In this document: piece after piece, positions 1 to 6,490 of the stretch
Layout: every line of letters starts with the position of its first letter
Position numbering within the stretch: position 1 is the first letter of the stretch
NCBI GenBank assembly: GCA_946886085.1
Contig: CAMPHX010000014.1
Coordinates: 1-11,905, forward strand
Length of the DNA: 11,905 nt
Reading direction: 5' to 3'
Source: an uncultured Flavobacteriales bacterium
GTDB taxonomy: Bacteria > Bacteroidota > Bacteroidia > Flavobacteriales > Vicingaceae
Program-made: the position numbers and the translations under genes
The notes under the pieces: model-generated
What the model was told of the DNA's origin: nothing
The model's input: the letters and a program-made list of their open reading frames with translations, nothing else
Database searches by the model: none

Positions 1-2161
1 ATTTAAATTAGTGTTGTTGTTATTGGTAGTAACTACGGTTGGTGCACAAACAAAACAAGATATTACCTTAGAAGATATTTGGAAAAACTATAAATTTTAT
101 GCTCAGTCGGTTTATGGTATTCGTTCTATGAATAATGGGGTGAATTTCACAACTCAAGAAAGAGGTGAAGAGGGAGTGAATTTAGTAAAACAATCGTATG
201 TAGATGTGGATAACTCTTCTATACTGGTAAATGCCACTGATTTGGTTTTTGATGGAAATAAAATTGCATTAGAATACTATGAATTTAGTGCAGATGAAAA
301 AAAGATTTTAATAGCAACCGAAGTGGAAGCTATTTACAGGTACTCATCAAAAGCATATAACTATATATATGATGTGGCTACAAAAAAACTTACGCCTTTA
401 AATACTAAAGAAAAAGTAATGTACGCTACTTTTTCGCCTCAAGCAAGCAAAATTGCTTACGTTAAAAACAATAATTTATACTATACAGACTTATCTAACG
501 GACAAGAAACTCAGATTACTTTCGATGGTAAGAAAAATGAAATTATTAATGGAGCTTCCGATTGGGTTTATGAAGAAGAATTGGAATTAGTAAGAGCTTT
601 TGAATGGTCTCCCGATGGAAATAAAATTGCTTTTTTTCGTTTTGATGAAACCAATGTAAAAGAGTGGAACATGAAAATGTATAATGATTTATATCCGGAA
701 GAAGTACGTTTTAAATATCCAAAAGCCGGAGAAGAAAATTCAAAAGTAAGCATTCAGGTTTATCATTTAGAAGACAATAGTATTGTGGATATGGGTATTG
801 AAAATGCTTACGAGTATATTTCTAGAATTAATTGGACAAACGATTCTAAACAATTGGCAATTCAAACGTTTAACAGACATCAAAGTGATTTGAATATTCA
901 ACTTACCGATGTTTTTTCAGGTAAAGGAAAAGTAATTTTTAATGAAAAAAATGAAAAGTATGTTGAAGTCCCAACAACAGAATTTTTAACAACCAAGAAT
1001 CAATTTATCATTACCAGTGAAAAAGATGGTTTTAACCATTTGTATTTATATGATATAAATGGCAATTTAATTAACCAACTTACTAAAGGGAATTGGGATG
1101 TTACAGTTTATTATGGTGTTGATGAGAAAAAAGGCTTGGTTTATTATCAGTCTGCAGAAAAATCTCCATTAGAAAGACATGTTTATAGTGTTAAACTAAA
1201 TGGGAGCGGCAAAAAGCAACTAACTGAAAAAAGTGGTGAGAATGAAGCTGATTTCAGTGCAACATTTGATTATTTCATTAACAAGCATTCGGATGCCAAC
1301 TCACCATATTATATTACGGTTAATGATAGAAATGGGAAAGTAAAAACTGTTCTTCAGGATAATGCTGATTTAAAAGAAAGAATGAAAGCCACTAAATTGG
1401 CTAAAAAAGAATTTTTTACCATAGCCGTAAATGATGAAGAATTAAATGCATGGTCAATTAAACCAACTGATTTTGATGAAACGAAAAAATATCCTGTATT
1501 GATGTTTGTGTATGGAGGTCCAGGTTCTCAAACAGTAGAAGATAATTGGGGTAGTTCCAATTATTTTTGGTTTCAAATGTTAGCAAACAAAGGATATGTT
1601 GTGATTTCCGTAGACAACAGAGGGACAGGAGCTAGAGGTGCAGATTTTAAAAAAGTTACCTATAAACAACTTGGGAAATATGAATTAGAAGATCAACTGG
1701 CAGCTGCGAAATATTTAGCTACATTACCGTATGTTGATGGAAGCAGAATAGGAATTTTTGGATGGAGTTATGGAGGTTATATGTCGTCATTATGTATTAC
1801 CAAAGGAGCTGATATTTTTAAAACAGCAATAGCGGTAGCACCTGTTACTAACTGGCGTTTTTACGATAGTATTTATACTGAAAGATATATGCAAACACCA
1901 CAGGAAAATGCAGCTGGTTATGACGATAATTCTCCTATTAACCATGTAGAGAAATTAAAAGGTAACTACTTGTTGGTACACGGAATAGCAGATGATAATG
2001 TGCACTACCAAAACACTACTGAAATGACTATTTCTTTGGTAAATGCCAACAAACAATTTACACAAATGGCTTATCCTAACAAAAATCATGGTATTTTTGG
2101 CGGTAATACAAGATTGCATTTATATACATTAATGACCAATTTTATTTTAGAAAATTTATAA
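1..2161 (+). CDS. Dipeptidyl-peptidase IV (peptidase S9B), 5' end cut by window edge
   Basis: This serine exopeptidase releases X-Pro or X-Ala dipeptides from peptide N-termini, probably in the periplasm or on the cell surface. The frame is open to the left edge; the first whole codon is at position 2 and reads FKLVLLLLVV...GAQT, the hydrophobic core and end of a Sec signal peptide, so the true start lies just outside. Numbered from the GTG at 11, the beta-propeller covers roughly residues 30-480 and contains the DPP IV motif DWVYEEE at 184-190, whose two glutamates bind the substrate amino terminus. The alpha/beta-hydrolase domain follows: VYGGPGS with the oxyanion Tyr501, GWSYGG with nucleophile Ser586, ADDNVH with Asp661, and NHG with His693. 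The triad spacing (75 and 32 residues) is close to human DPP IV (78 and 32). The peptide transporter starts 24 bp downstream, so the two are probably co-transcribed for peptide use. The family assignment is very secure. Confidence 0.96.
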   Translation, partial: FKLVLLLLVVTTVGAQTKQDITLEDIWKNYKFYAQSVYGIRSMNNGVNFTTQERGEEGVNLVKQSYVDVDNSSILVNATDLVFDGNKIALEYYEFSADEKKILIATEVEAIYRYSSKAYNYIYDVATKKLTPLNTKEKVMYATFSPQASKIAYVKNNNLYYTDLSNGQETQITFDGKKNEIINGASDWVYEEELELVRAFEWSPDGNKIAFFRFDETNVKEWNMKMYNDLYPEEVRFKYPKAGEENSKVSIQVYHLEDNSIVDMGIENAYEYISRINWTNDSKQLAIQTFNRHQSDLNIQLTDVFSGKGKVIFNEKNEKYVEVPTTEFLTTKNQFIITSEKDGFNHLYLYDINGNLINQLTKGNWDVTVYYGVDEKKGLVYYQSAEKSPLERHVYSVKLNGSGKKQLTEKSGENEADFSATFDYFINKHSDANSPYYITVNDRNGKVKTVLQDNADLKERMKATKLAKKEFFTIAVNDEELNAWSIKPTDFDETKKYPVLMFVYGGPGSQTVEDNWGSSNYFWFQMLANKGYVVISVDNRGTGARGADFKKVTYKQLGKYELEDQLAAAKYLATLPYVDGSRIGIFGWSYGGYMSSLCITKGADIFKTAIAVAPVTNWRFYDSIYTERYMQTPQENAAGYDDNSPINHVEKLKGNYLLVHGIADDNVHYQNTTEMTISLVNANKQFTQMAYPNKNHGIFGGNTRLHLYTLMTNFILENL

Positions 2162-2185
2162 AAATTAATATAACACATTAAACTT

Positions 2186-3778
2186 ATGAATCAACAACAA
2201 GATAATCAATTAGCAAAGCATCTTACTAATAAAGGTATAGATAGTAGTATGGTAATGGGACATCCGGCAGGATTGTTTGTATTATTTTTCACAGAAATGT
2301 GGGAACGTTTTAGTTACTATGGGATGCGTGCCTTACTTACTGTTTTTTTAATTTCCGAAATTGCTAAAGGCGGTTGGGGATGGTCTAATGAAGATGCTAT
2401 GCAACTTTATGCTTGGTATACAGGGTTGGTATATTTAACACCATTAATTGGTGGTTTAATTGCAGATAAATTAACAGGTTACAGAAAAGCAGTTACTATT
2501 GGAGCAGTAATAATGACTATGGGACATGCCTCTATGGCATTAGAAGGAATAAGTGACGCTTTCTTTTTTGCTGGATTAGGTTTAATGATTATGGGTAATG
2601 GTATGTTTAAACCAAATATTTCCTCAATTGTAGGACAATTATATCCAAACAACAGTAATAAGAAAGATGCCGGTTATACCATTTTTTATATGGGAATAAA
2701 TGCAGGAGCATTTTTAGGAATGTTGTTGTGTGGTTATATTGGTGAAAAATATAATTGGCATTATGGTTTTGGATTAGCAGGAGTATTTATGCTTTTCGGT
2801 ATGCTTCAGTTTTATTTCGGACAAAAAATATTTGGTAAAATCGGTTTATCTCCCAAAAATTTAATCAAATATAATTTAGAAGTAAAAGAAGAGGATAATA
2901 AAGTGGAGGAAGAAGAATTACCTGCTAATGTGGTTAGAGATAGACTTGTTGTTGTTTCTGTTTTAATAGTTTCAAGTATTTTCTTCTTTTTTGCTTTTGA
3001 ACAAGCTGGTGGTTCAATGACCATTTTTGCAAAAAATTATACCCAACGGGTATTGGATGGAAGTTCAGGATTGATTTTTAAATGGGTTGATGCTATTTTA
3101 ACTATTTTTCCTGTTGCCATTGTTACTTGGGTGTTGTATTCACTCGCAGTAAAAATTTATAAGAGATATCCCATCACTATATTATTTACATCACTTTCTT
3201 TTATTTTGGTGTGGATATTATGTATTTGGAAAGTGAATAGAGAATTTTCTATTGAAGCAACAGAAGTTACTGTTTCTTGGTTTCAAATATTAAACTCCTT
3301 TTTTATCATCACACTAGCCTCATCATTCTCTAAATTATGGGAGAAAATATGGAATCCATCAGGACCTGTTAAGTTCGCTATGGGATTAATATTGGTAGGT
3401 GTTGGGTTTATAGCGTTAGCTTATGGAGCAAGTGAAATACCACAAGGAGCAGAAACGGCTGCTGTAAGTATGGTGTGGTTAATTTTAGCTTACTTTTTCC
3501 ATACAACAGGAGAGCTTTGCTTATCTCCGGTAGGCTTATCTTATGTTTCAAAATTATCTCCTACAAAATTTGTAGGGTTAATTTTCGGGTTATGGTTTAC
3601 TGCTTCGTTTATCGCTAACTTACTGGCAGGGTATACCGGTTCGTATATTGATAAAATTTCACAAACTTATTCCATGTCAATTTTCTTTTTAATAATAGCT
3701 GCGTTGCCTATTTTCATTGCATTAATACTTTTATTATTAAATGGTAAGCTAACAAAGATGATGCATGGAATAAAATAA
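2186..3778 (+). CDS. POT/PTR2 family proton-coupled di/tripeptide symporter (530 aa)
   Basis: An inner-membrane major-facilitator protein that imports di- and tripeptides with protons. The TM1 signature is complete: E37-M-W-E40-R41-F-S-Y-Y, the ExxERFxYY motif needed for proton coupling. GLIADKLTGYRK (about 91-101) is the family's first loop motif. GNGMFKPNIS carries Lys142, the TM4 lysine of the peptide site. HTTGELCLSPVGLSYVSKLSP near the C-terminus is the second PTR2 signature, with Glu443 as the TM10 acidic residue. A charged, Glu/Lys-rich linker at about 222-252 separates the two helix bundles. The length is normal for bacterial members, and many long hydrophobic stretches fit 12-14 helices. 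The ATG at 2186 follows a short A/T-rich leader 24 bp after the DPP IV stop, which suggests translation from the same mRNA. The function follows from the family; the exact peptide range cannot be read from sequence. Confidence 0.95.
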   Translation: MNQQQDNQLAKHLTNKGIDSSMVMGHPAGLFVLFFTEMWERFSYYGMRALLTVFLISEIAKGGWGWSNEDAMQLYAWYTGLVYLTPLIGGLIADKLTGYRKAVTIGAVIMTMGHASMALEGISDAFFFAGLGLMIMGNGMFKPNISSIVGQLYPNNSNKKDAGYTIFYMGINAGAFLGMLLCGYIGEKYNWHYGFGLAGVFMLFGMLQFYFGQKIFGKIGLSPKNLIKYNLEVKEEDNKVEEEELPANVVRDRLVVVSVLIVSSIFFFFAFEQAGGSMTIFAKNYTQRVLDGSSGLIFKWVDAILTIFPVAIVTWVLYSLAVKIYKRYPITILFTSLSFILVWILCIWKVNREFSIEATEVTVSWFQILNSFFIITLASSFSKLWEKIWNPSGPVKFAMGLILVGVGFIALAYGASEIPQGAETAAVSMVWLILAYFFHTTGELCLSPVGLSYVSKLSPTKFVGLIFGLWFTASFIANLLAGYTGSYIDKISQTYSMSIFFLIIAALPIFIALILLLLNGKLTKMMHGIK

Positions 3779-3785
3779 TTATGAT

Positions 3786-3793
3786 TAACTTTG
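3786..3793 (+). promoter_or_regulatory. Candidate Bacteroidota -7 promoter element (TAACTTTG)
   Basis: TAACTTTG matches the TAnnTTTG consensus of Bacteroidota housekeeping promoters and lies 59 nt before the thioredoxin-like gene. I could not find a convincing -33 TTG at the usual 17-23 bp upstream, and it sits only 8 bp after the transporter stop codon, so it may be chance. Confidence 0.25.
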
Positions 3794-3801
3794 AGTTAAA
3801 T

Positions 3802-3819
3802 AAAGTGGTATCACTTTTG
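3802..3819 (+). terminator. Weak hairpin after the peptide transporter gene
   Basis: AAAGTG (3802-3807) and CACTTT (3812-3817) can form a 6-bp stem with a GTAT loop, ending in TTTTG. It lies 23 bp after the transporter stop and before the thioredoxin-like gene. The stem is short and AT-rich, so it is at best a weak terminator; it could equally be a small structured leader of the next gene. Confidence 0.25.
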
Positions 3820-3852
3820 TAACAAGTTTCCGGAATTATAAAAAACTATAAC

Positions 3853-4407
3853 ATGAAAAAAATATTTAATAAAACAGTCATAATATCATCAGTAATAGTT
3901 GGTGGTTTAGTAGCTATGTCGTTTGTAAACAAAACTGACAACAATAATAAACAGGATAACAATCAAACTGAAACAGAATATAAAGCCACCATGGAAGGTT
4001 GGGAAGTGGATGTAAATGTAGCCTATGAGTTATCTAAAAAATCAGGTAAACCTATTATGGCAAACTTTACCGGTAGCGATTGGTGTGGATGGTGTATTAA
4101 ACTTAAAAATGAAGTTTTTGTTAAACCGGAATTTAAAGCTTGGGCGAAGAAAAATGTAATTTTATTAGAGTTAGATTTTCCTAGAAAAAAACAAGTTCCT
4201 GATGCAATAAAAGAACAAAACTATGGCATGCAAAAAGCATTTGCAGTAACAGGTTATCCAACCATTTGGGTGTTTAACTTAACCAAATCAGATTCTGGTC
4301 AGTTTAATATTGATGCTATTGGTAAGACAGGTTATGTTGCCGGTGGTCCTGCAAAATTTCAAGAAGGAGTTGATGCGATGATTAAACAACATAAAGAAAA
4401 AGAATAA
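3853..4407 (+). CDS. Exported/membrane-anchored thioredoxin-fold protein, WCGWC active site (184 aa)
   Basis: A predicted thiol-disulfide or thioredoxin-like protein acting outside the cytoplasm. Residues 1-25 are a basic start plus a hydrophobic segment (IISSVIVGGLVAMSF), a signal peptide or membrane anchor. There is no lipobox cysteine, so it is not a typical lipoprotein. Residues 26-43 are a low-complexity Asn/Gln/Asp/Thr linker. The thioredoxin fold follows: KPIMANFTGSDWCGWC with the CxxC cysteines at Cys78 and Cys81, and GYPTIWVF with the expected cis-proline Pro136. This arrangement (WCxWC, LDFP, long insertion before the cis-Pro) resembles the Thioredoxin_7-like group rather than classic TrxA. 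Its partner proteins are unknown. It follows the peptide-use pair after 74 bp and may have its own promoter. It ends just before a strong terminator. Fold assignment is firm; the biological role is open. Confidence 0.85.
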   Translation: MKKIFNKTVIISSVIVGGLVAMSFVNKTDNNNKQDNNQTETEYKATMEGWEVDVNVAYELSKKSGKPIMANFTGSDWCGWCIKLKNEVFVKPEFKAWAKKNVILLELDFPRKKQVPDAIKEQNYGMQKAFAVTGYPTIWVFNLTKSDSGQFNIDAIGKTGYVAGGPAKFQEGVDAMIKQHKEKE

Positions 4408-4431
4408 TTGATTATTTCTTATTTTCAATAA

Positions 4432-4466
4432 CAAAAAAGCAGCTAAATTATTTAGCTGCTTTTTTG
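4432..4466. terminator. Strong bidirectional intrinsic terminator
   Basis: A perfect inverted repeat: left arm CAAAAAAGCAGCTAAA (4432-4447), loop TTA, right arm TTTAGCTGCTTTTTTG (4451-4466). The core AGCAGC/GCTGCT-type stem is flanked by A6 on one side and T6 on the other, so it ends with a U-tract when read from either strand. It lies 25 bp past the stop of the thioredoxin-like gene, between convergent genes, exactly where a shared terminator is expected. Confidence 0.9.
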
Positions 4467-4500
4467 TGTGTGGTAATTTTTTGTTTGACGATAATAATAA

Positions 4501-4637
4501 AACCACATAGAAACATAGATTACAGTAATGCTAAAAGATAATTATAGCAACACAGAGTGTTTCCATTTTATGGAAACAAGCTATGATGGATTATTTCCTT
4601 TTCTTTTTTGCATTAAAAACTATGTACCTATGTGGTT
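4501..4637. repeat. MITE-like inverted-repeat element in a convergent spacer
   Basis: The outer arms are AACCACATAGAAACATAG (4501-4518) and CTATGTACCTATGTGGTT (4620-4637), complementary at 16 of 18 positions. Inside, TGTTTCCAT (4558-4566) and ATGGAAACA (4570-4578) form a perfect 9-bp hairpin with a TTT loop. It is flanked by a further short complementary pair, ATAGC (4544-4548) and GCTAT (4580-4584). The 137-bp unit has no coding potential. It lies between the shared terminator and the sod stop codon, 15 bp from the latter. Nested inverted arms of this kind suggest a dispersed, non-autonomous repeat, and folded RNA could also help end transcription from sod. Copy number in the genome cannot be known from one window. 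Confidence 0.7.
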
Positions 4638-4652
4638 AAATAATGTTATTGT

Positions 4653-5249
4653 TTAAGCAAATCTTTTTGCTACCTCATCCCAATTAATCACATTAAAAAA
4701 TGCGTTAATGTAATCTGGTCTTCTGTTTTGGTAATTTAAGTAATAAGCATGTTCCCAAACATCAAGTCCTAAAAGAGGAGTTCCTCCACAGCCAATACCC
4801 GGCATTAAAGGATTGTCTTGGTTAGGAGTAGAGCAAATTTCTAATTTACCGTCTTTTTTACATAGCCAAGCCCATCCTGAACCAAATCTGGTTGCAGCAG
4901 CTTTAGCAAAAGCATCTTTAAATCCTTCGTAAGAACCAAAAGCAGCGTTAATAGCATCAGCTAAAGCACCTGTTGGTTGCCCGCCTCCATTTGGTGACAT
5001 TACTTTCCAGAATAAATCGTGGTTAAAATACCCACCACCGTTATTTCTAACAGCAGCATTGTTCATGTCTAAGTTTTTTAGGATAGCCTCAATAGATTTT
5101 CCTGCTAAATCAGTGCCTTCAATAGCAGCGTTTAAGTTGTTAGTATAACCAGCATGGTGTTTTCCATGGTGGATTTCCATTGTTCTCGCATCTATGTGCG
5201 GTTCTAATGCATCGTGTGCATAAGGTAATTGTGGTAATTCAAAAGCCAT
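4653..5249 (-). CDS. sodA: Superoxide dismutase, Fe/Mn family, Mn-type residues (198 aa)
   Basis: A cytoplasmic enzyme that converts superoxide to oxygen and hydrogen peroxide. The alpha-hairpin domain begins with [18 protein letters not shown] and carries the first metal ligand His27 in MEIHHGKHH, and the second, His77, in [11 protein letters not shown]. The C-terminal domain supplies Asp163 and His167 in [15 protein letters not shown]. The gateway Tyr35 is present. Gly73, four residues before His77, and Gln144 in [10 protein letters not shown] are the residue choices of Mn-type enzymes (iron enzymes typically have Gln and Ala/His there). Mn use is therefore likely, but cambialistic activity is common in this phylum and cannot be excluded. 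There is no signal peptide. It is the third gene of the perR-peroxiredoxin-sod unit, 99 bp after the peroxiredoxin, and its peroxide product is the substrate type of that enzyme. The symbol reflects the Mn-type reading. Confidence 0.95.
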   Translation of the reverse strand: MAFELPQLPYAHDALEPHIDARTMEIHHGKHHAGYTNNLNAAIEGTDLAGKSIEAILKNLDMNNAAVRNNGGGYFNHDLFWKVMSPNGGGQPTGALADAINAAFGSYEGFKDAFAKAAATRFGSGWAWLCKKDGKLEICSTPNQDNPLMPGIGCGGTPLLGLDVWEHAYYLNYQNRRPDYINAFFNVINWDEVAKRFA

Positions 5250-5286
5250 AATAATTTGTTTTTAATGGTTAATAATTTAGTTGGAA

Positions 5287-5336
5287 GTTCAAGGTTTGAA
5301 GTTAGTTAAATAAATCTTAAACTTCAAACTTTGAAC
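5287..5336. repeat. 17-bp-stem hairpin between peroxiredoxin and sod
   Basis: GTTCAAGGTTTGAAGTT (5287-5303) pairs with AACTTCAAACTTTGAAC (5320-5336) over 17 positions. Sixteen are Watson-Crick; the last is a G-T, so in RNA one strand reads it as a G-U pair. The loop is 16 nt. Neither strand shows a U-tract directly after the stem, so it is not a classical terminator. It could be an mRNA processing or stability element that sets the peroxiredoxin:SOD ratio, or a dispersed repeat. Confidence 0.65.
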
Positions 5337-5348
5337 CCGAAACCTTTT

Positions 5349-5981
5349 TTAGTGTTTAGATAAATAATTAGCAACTCCTTCAGATGATGCTGTCATAGCC
5401 TCTTCTCCCTCTTTCCAGTTGGCAGGACAAACTTCACCGTTTTGTTCAACAAATTGTAGCGCATCTACCATTCTTAATGTTTCATCAACGCTTCTTCCTA
5501 AAGGTAAATCGTTAATTACACAATGTCTGATTATTCCTGATTTGTCAATTAAGAAACTTCCTCTGTAAGCAACCGGATTACCAACAAAAATCGAGTTTCC
5601 TTCTTCATCGTAATCATACTCTCCTGCTAAAACTCCATAGTTTTCAGCAATTGTTTTAGTTAAATCAGCAACAATAGGGTAGGTTACTCCTTTAATTCCA
5701 CCATTGTTTTTATCTGTATTTAGCCATGCCCAGTGAGAGAACTTTGAATCAATTGAACATCCAACAACAGCAACATTTCTTTTTTCAAATTCATGCAATT
5801 TAGCTTGAAATGCCAATAATTCTGTTGGACAAACAAAGGTAAAATCTAGTGGATAGAAAAAGAAAACAACTTCTTTTTTACCAATGTACTGTTCTAAAGA
5901 GAAGTTTTCAATAAATTCTCCTCCGTTTACTACTGCATCTGCTTTAAATACAGGTGCTTTTTTTCCGATTAAGCTTTCCAT
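5349..5981 (-). CDS. Typical 2-Cys peroxiredoxin, AhpC/Prx1 type (210 aa)
   Basis: A cytoplasmic thiol peroxidase that reduces hydrogen peroxide, organic hydroperoxides and possibly peroxynitrite. The active-site motif PLDFTFVCPTE gives Pro44, Thr48 and peroxidatic Cys51 (PxxxTxxC); Arg140 in AYRGSFLID is the conserved active-site arginine. Resolving Cys185 lies in GEVCPANWKEG near the C-terminus, the arrangement of typical 2-Cys dimers. Two further cysteines (75, 154) are non-catalytic by position. NGGIKG at 93-98 resembles the GGLG motif of overoxidation-sensitive enzymes, but the C-terminus ends NYLSKH rather than with a YF motif. No AhpF lies next to it, so the reductant is probably a thioredoxin system elsewhere. 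It begins 15 bp after the perR stop with an A-rich leader, so it is surely co-transcribed with perR. Confidence 0.95.
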   Translation of the reverse strand: MESLIGKKAPVFKADAVVNGGEFIENFSLEQYIGKKEVVFFFYPLDFTFVCPTELLAFQAKLHEFEKRNVAVVGCSIDSKFSHWAWLNTDKNNGGIKGVTYPIVADLTKTIAENYGVLAGEYDYDEEGNSIFVGNPVAYRGSFLIDKSGIIRHCVINDLPLGRSVDETLRMVDALQFVEQNGEVCPANWKEGEEAMTASSEGVANYLSKH

Positions 5982-5996
5982 TTTTTGTTTTTTATT

Positions 5997-6398
5997 TTAT
6001 TTGGTTAAACATTGATTACATTTTCCTTTTACATGAACTTGGGTTTCTTTTACTTCGAACCCTTTTAATTCGTTCATGGCTACATCCTTAAAATCATACT
6101 TAATATCATATATTGCTCCGCATGAGGTACATTTAAAATGCCCATGAGCATCCATAATGGCATCATACCTTACTTCATTATCTTCAATAGTTACTGTTGA
6201 GGTAATACCTTTATCAATAAATAGTTTTAAGGTATTATACACAGTTGTTTTAGATAGCGTAGGGATTTCTCCTACCAAACTTTTGTAAATAAGATCTACG
6301 GTAGGATGGTTCATCTTTTCATACAAATACTCATAAATCTTAATCCTCTGATAAGAAGGCTTAATGTCATGGGTAGATAGATGTTGAGCAATATTCAA
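5997..6398 (-). CDS. perR: PerR-type peroxide sensor, Fur family repressor (133 aa, TTG start)
   Basis: A metal-dependent repressor that senses hydrogen peroxide. The winged-helix part covers about residues 1-80 (KPSYQRIKIYEYL, recognition helix around LSKTTVYNTLKLF). The regulatory metal ligands of Bacillus PerR, His37, Asp85, His91, His93 and Asp104, are matched by His31, Asp79, His85, His87 and Asp98 with identical spacing. Asp at the last position is the PerR choice; Fur has Glu. Structural zinc is bound by Cys90/Cys93 and Cys127/Cys130. The start is TTG at 6396-6398: upstream in frame there is no ATG, and the resulting N-terminus MNIAQHLSTHDIKPSYQR has the usual family length. A near-perfect PerR box sits immediately upstream, so it probably represses its own operon with the peroxiredoxin and SOD genes. 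Confident as PerR; the exact start codon is inferred. Confidence 0.93.
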   Translation of the reverse strand: MNIAQHLSTHDIKPSYQRIKIYEYLYEKMNHPTVDLIYKSLVGEIPTLSKTTVYNTLKLFIDKGITSTVTIEDNEVRYDAIMDAHGHFKCTSCGAIYDIKYDFKDVAMNELKGFEVKETQVHVKGKCNQCLTK

Positions 6399-6413
6399 TT
6401 GAAATGAATTTAT

Positions 6414-6432
6414 ATTTGTAATGATTACAAAT
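6414..6432. promoter_or_regulatory. PerR box (operator), perfect 9-1-9 palindrome
   Basis: ATTTGTAAT-G-ATTACAAAT is a perfect palindrome around G6423. Its core TTGTAATGATTACAA differs from the Bacillus PerR/Fur-family box TTATAATNATTATAA only by a symmetric A-to-G/T-to-C change in each arm. It lies 15 bp upstream of the perR start codon and overlaps the candidate -7 element, so a bound repressor would block RNA polymerase. No other copy was found in the window. Confidence 0.85.
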
Positions 6433-6435
6433 TTA
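6428..6435 (-). promoter_or_regulatory. Candidate -7 promoter element of the perR-peroxiredoxin-sod unit
   Basis: Read on the minus strand this is TAAATTTG, a full match to TAnnTTTG. It lies about 30 nt before the perR start codon and its last five bases fall inside the PerR box. Transcription would start around 6420. The -33 region is only a T-run rather than a clear TTTG, which may mean a weak promoter. The same octamer occurs upstream of the uracil-DNA glycosylase-like gene. Confidence 0.6.
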
Positions 6436-6447
6436 TGCTTATAAGCA
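6436..6447. promoter_or_regulatory. 12-bp perfect palindrome in the perR promoter spacer
   Basis: TGCTTATAAGCA is a perfect dyad directly upstream of the -7 octamer, in the -7/-33 spacer. It does not match the PerR box. It could be a binding site for a second regulator or be fortuitous. Confidence 0.3.
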
Positions 6448-6490
6448 GATTATAAAAAAATGCTAAAACTTTATTTTGTTAAGATTTGTT

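Noticed and set aside
11..13. GTG at position 11 as the DPP IV start codon
   Set aside because: The frame is open upstream to the window edge and reads FKL directly before it, completing the charged start of a signal peptide. The true start is almost certainly outside the window.
568..3024. Antisense frames of 61 and 70 residues within the DPP IV and transporter genes
   Set aside because: They mirror well-supported genes, have no recognisable domains and lack promoter signals.
3811..3826. Second PerR box upstream of the thioredoxin-like gene (TTTGTAAC...)
   Set aside because: Only the left half resembles the operator; the right half lacks the matching ATTACAAA arm.
4288..4506. 72-residue minus-strand frame across the thioredoxin-like gene end and the terminator
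   Set aside because: It runs through the perfect terminator hairpin and mirrors a real coding region; the Phe/Leu-rich product is what an antisense AT-rich frame gives.
5287..5336. Simple intrinsic terminator ending the perR-peroxiredoxin transcript
   Set aside because: There is no U-tract after the stem on the minus strand; the T6 at 5345-5350 is on the other side and strand.
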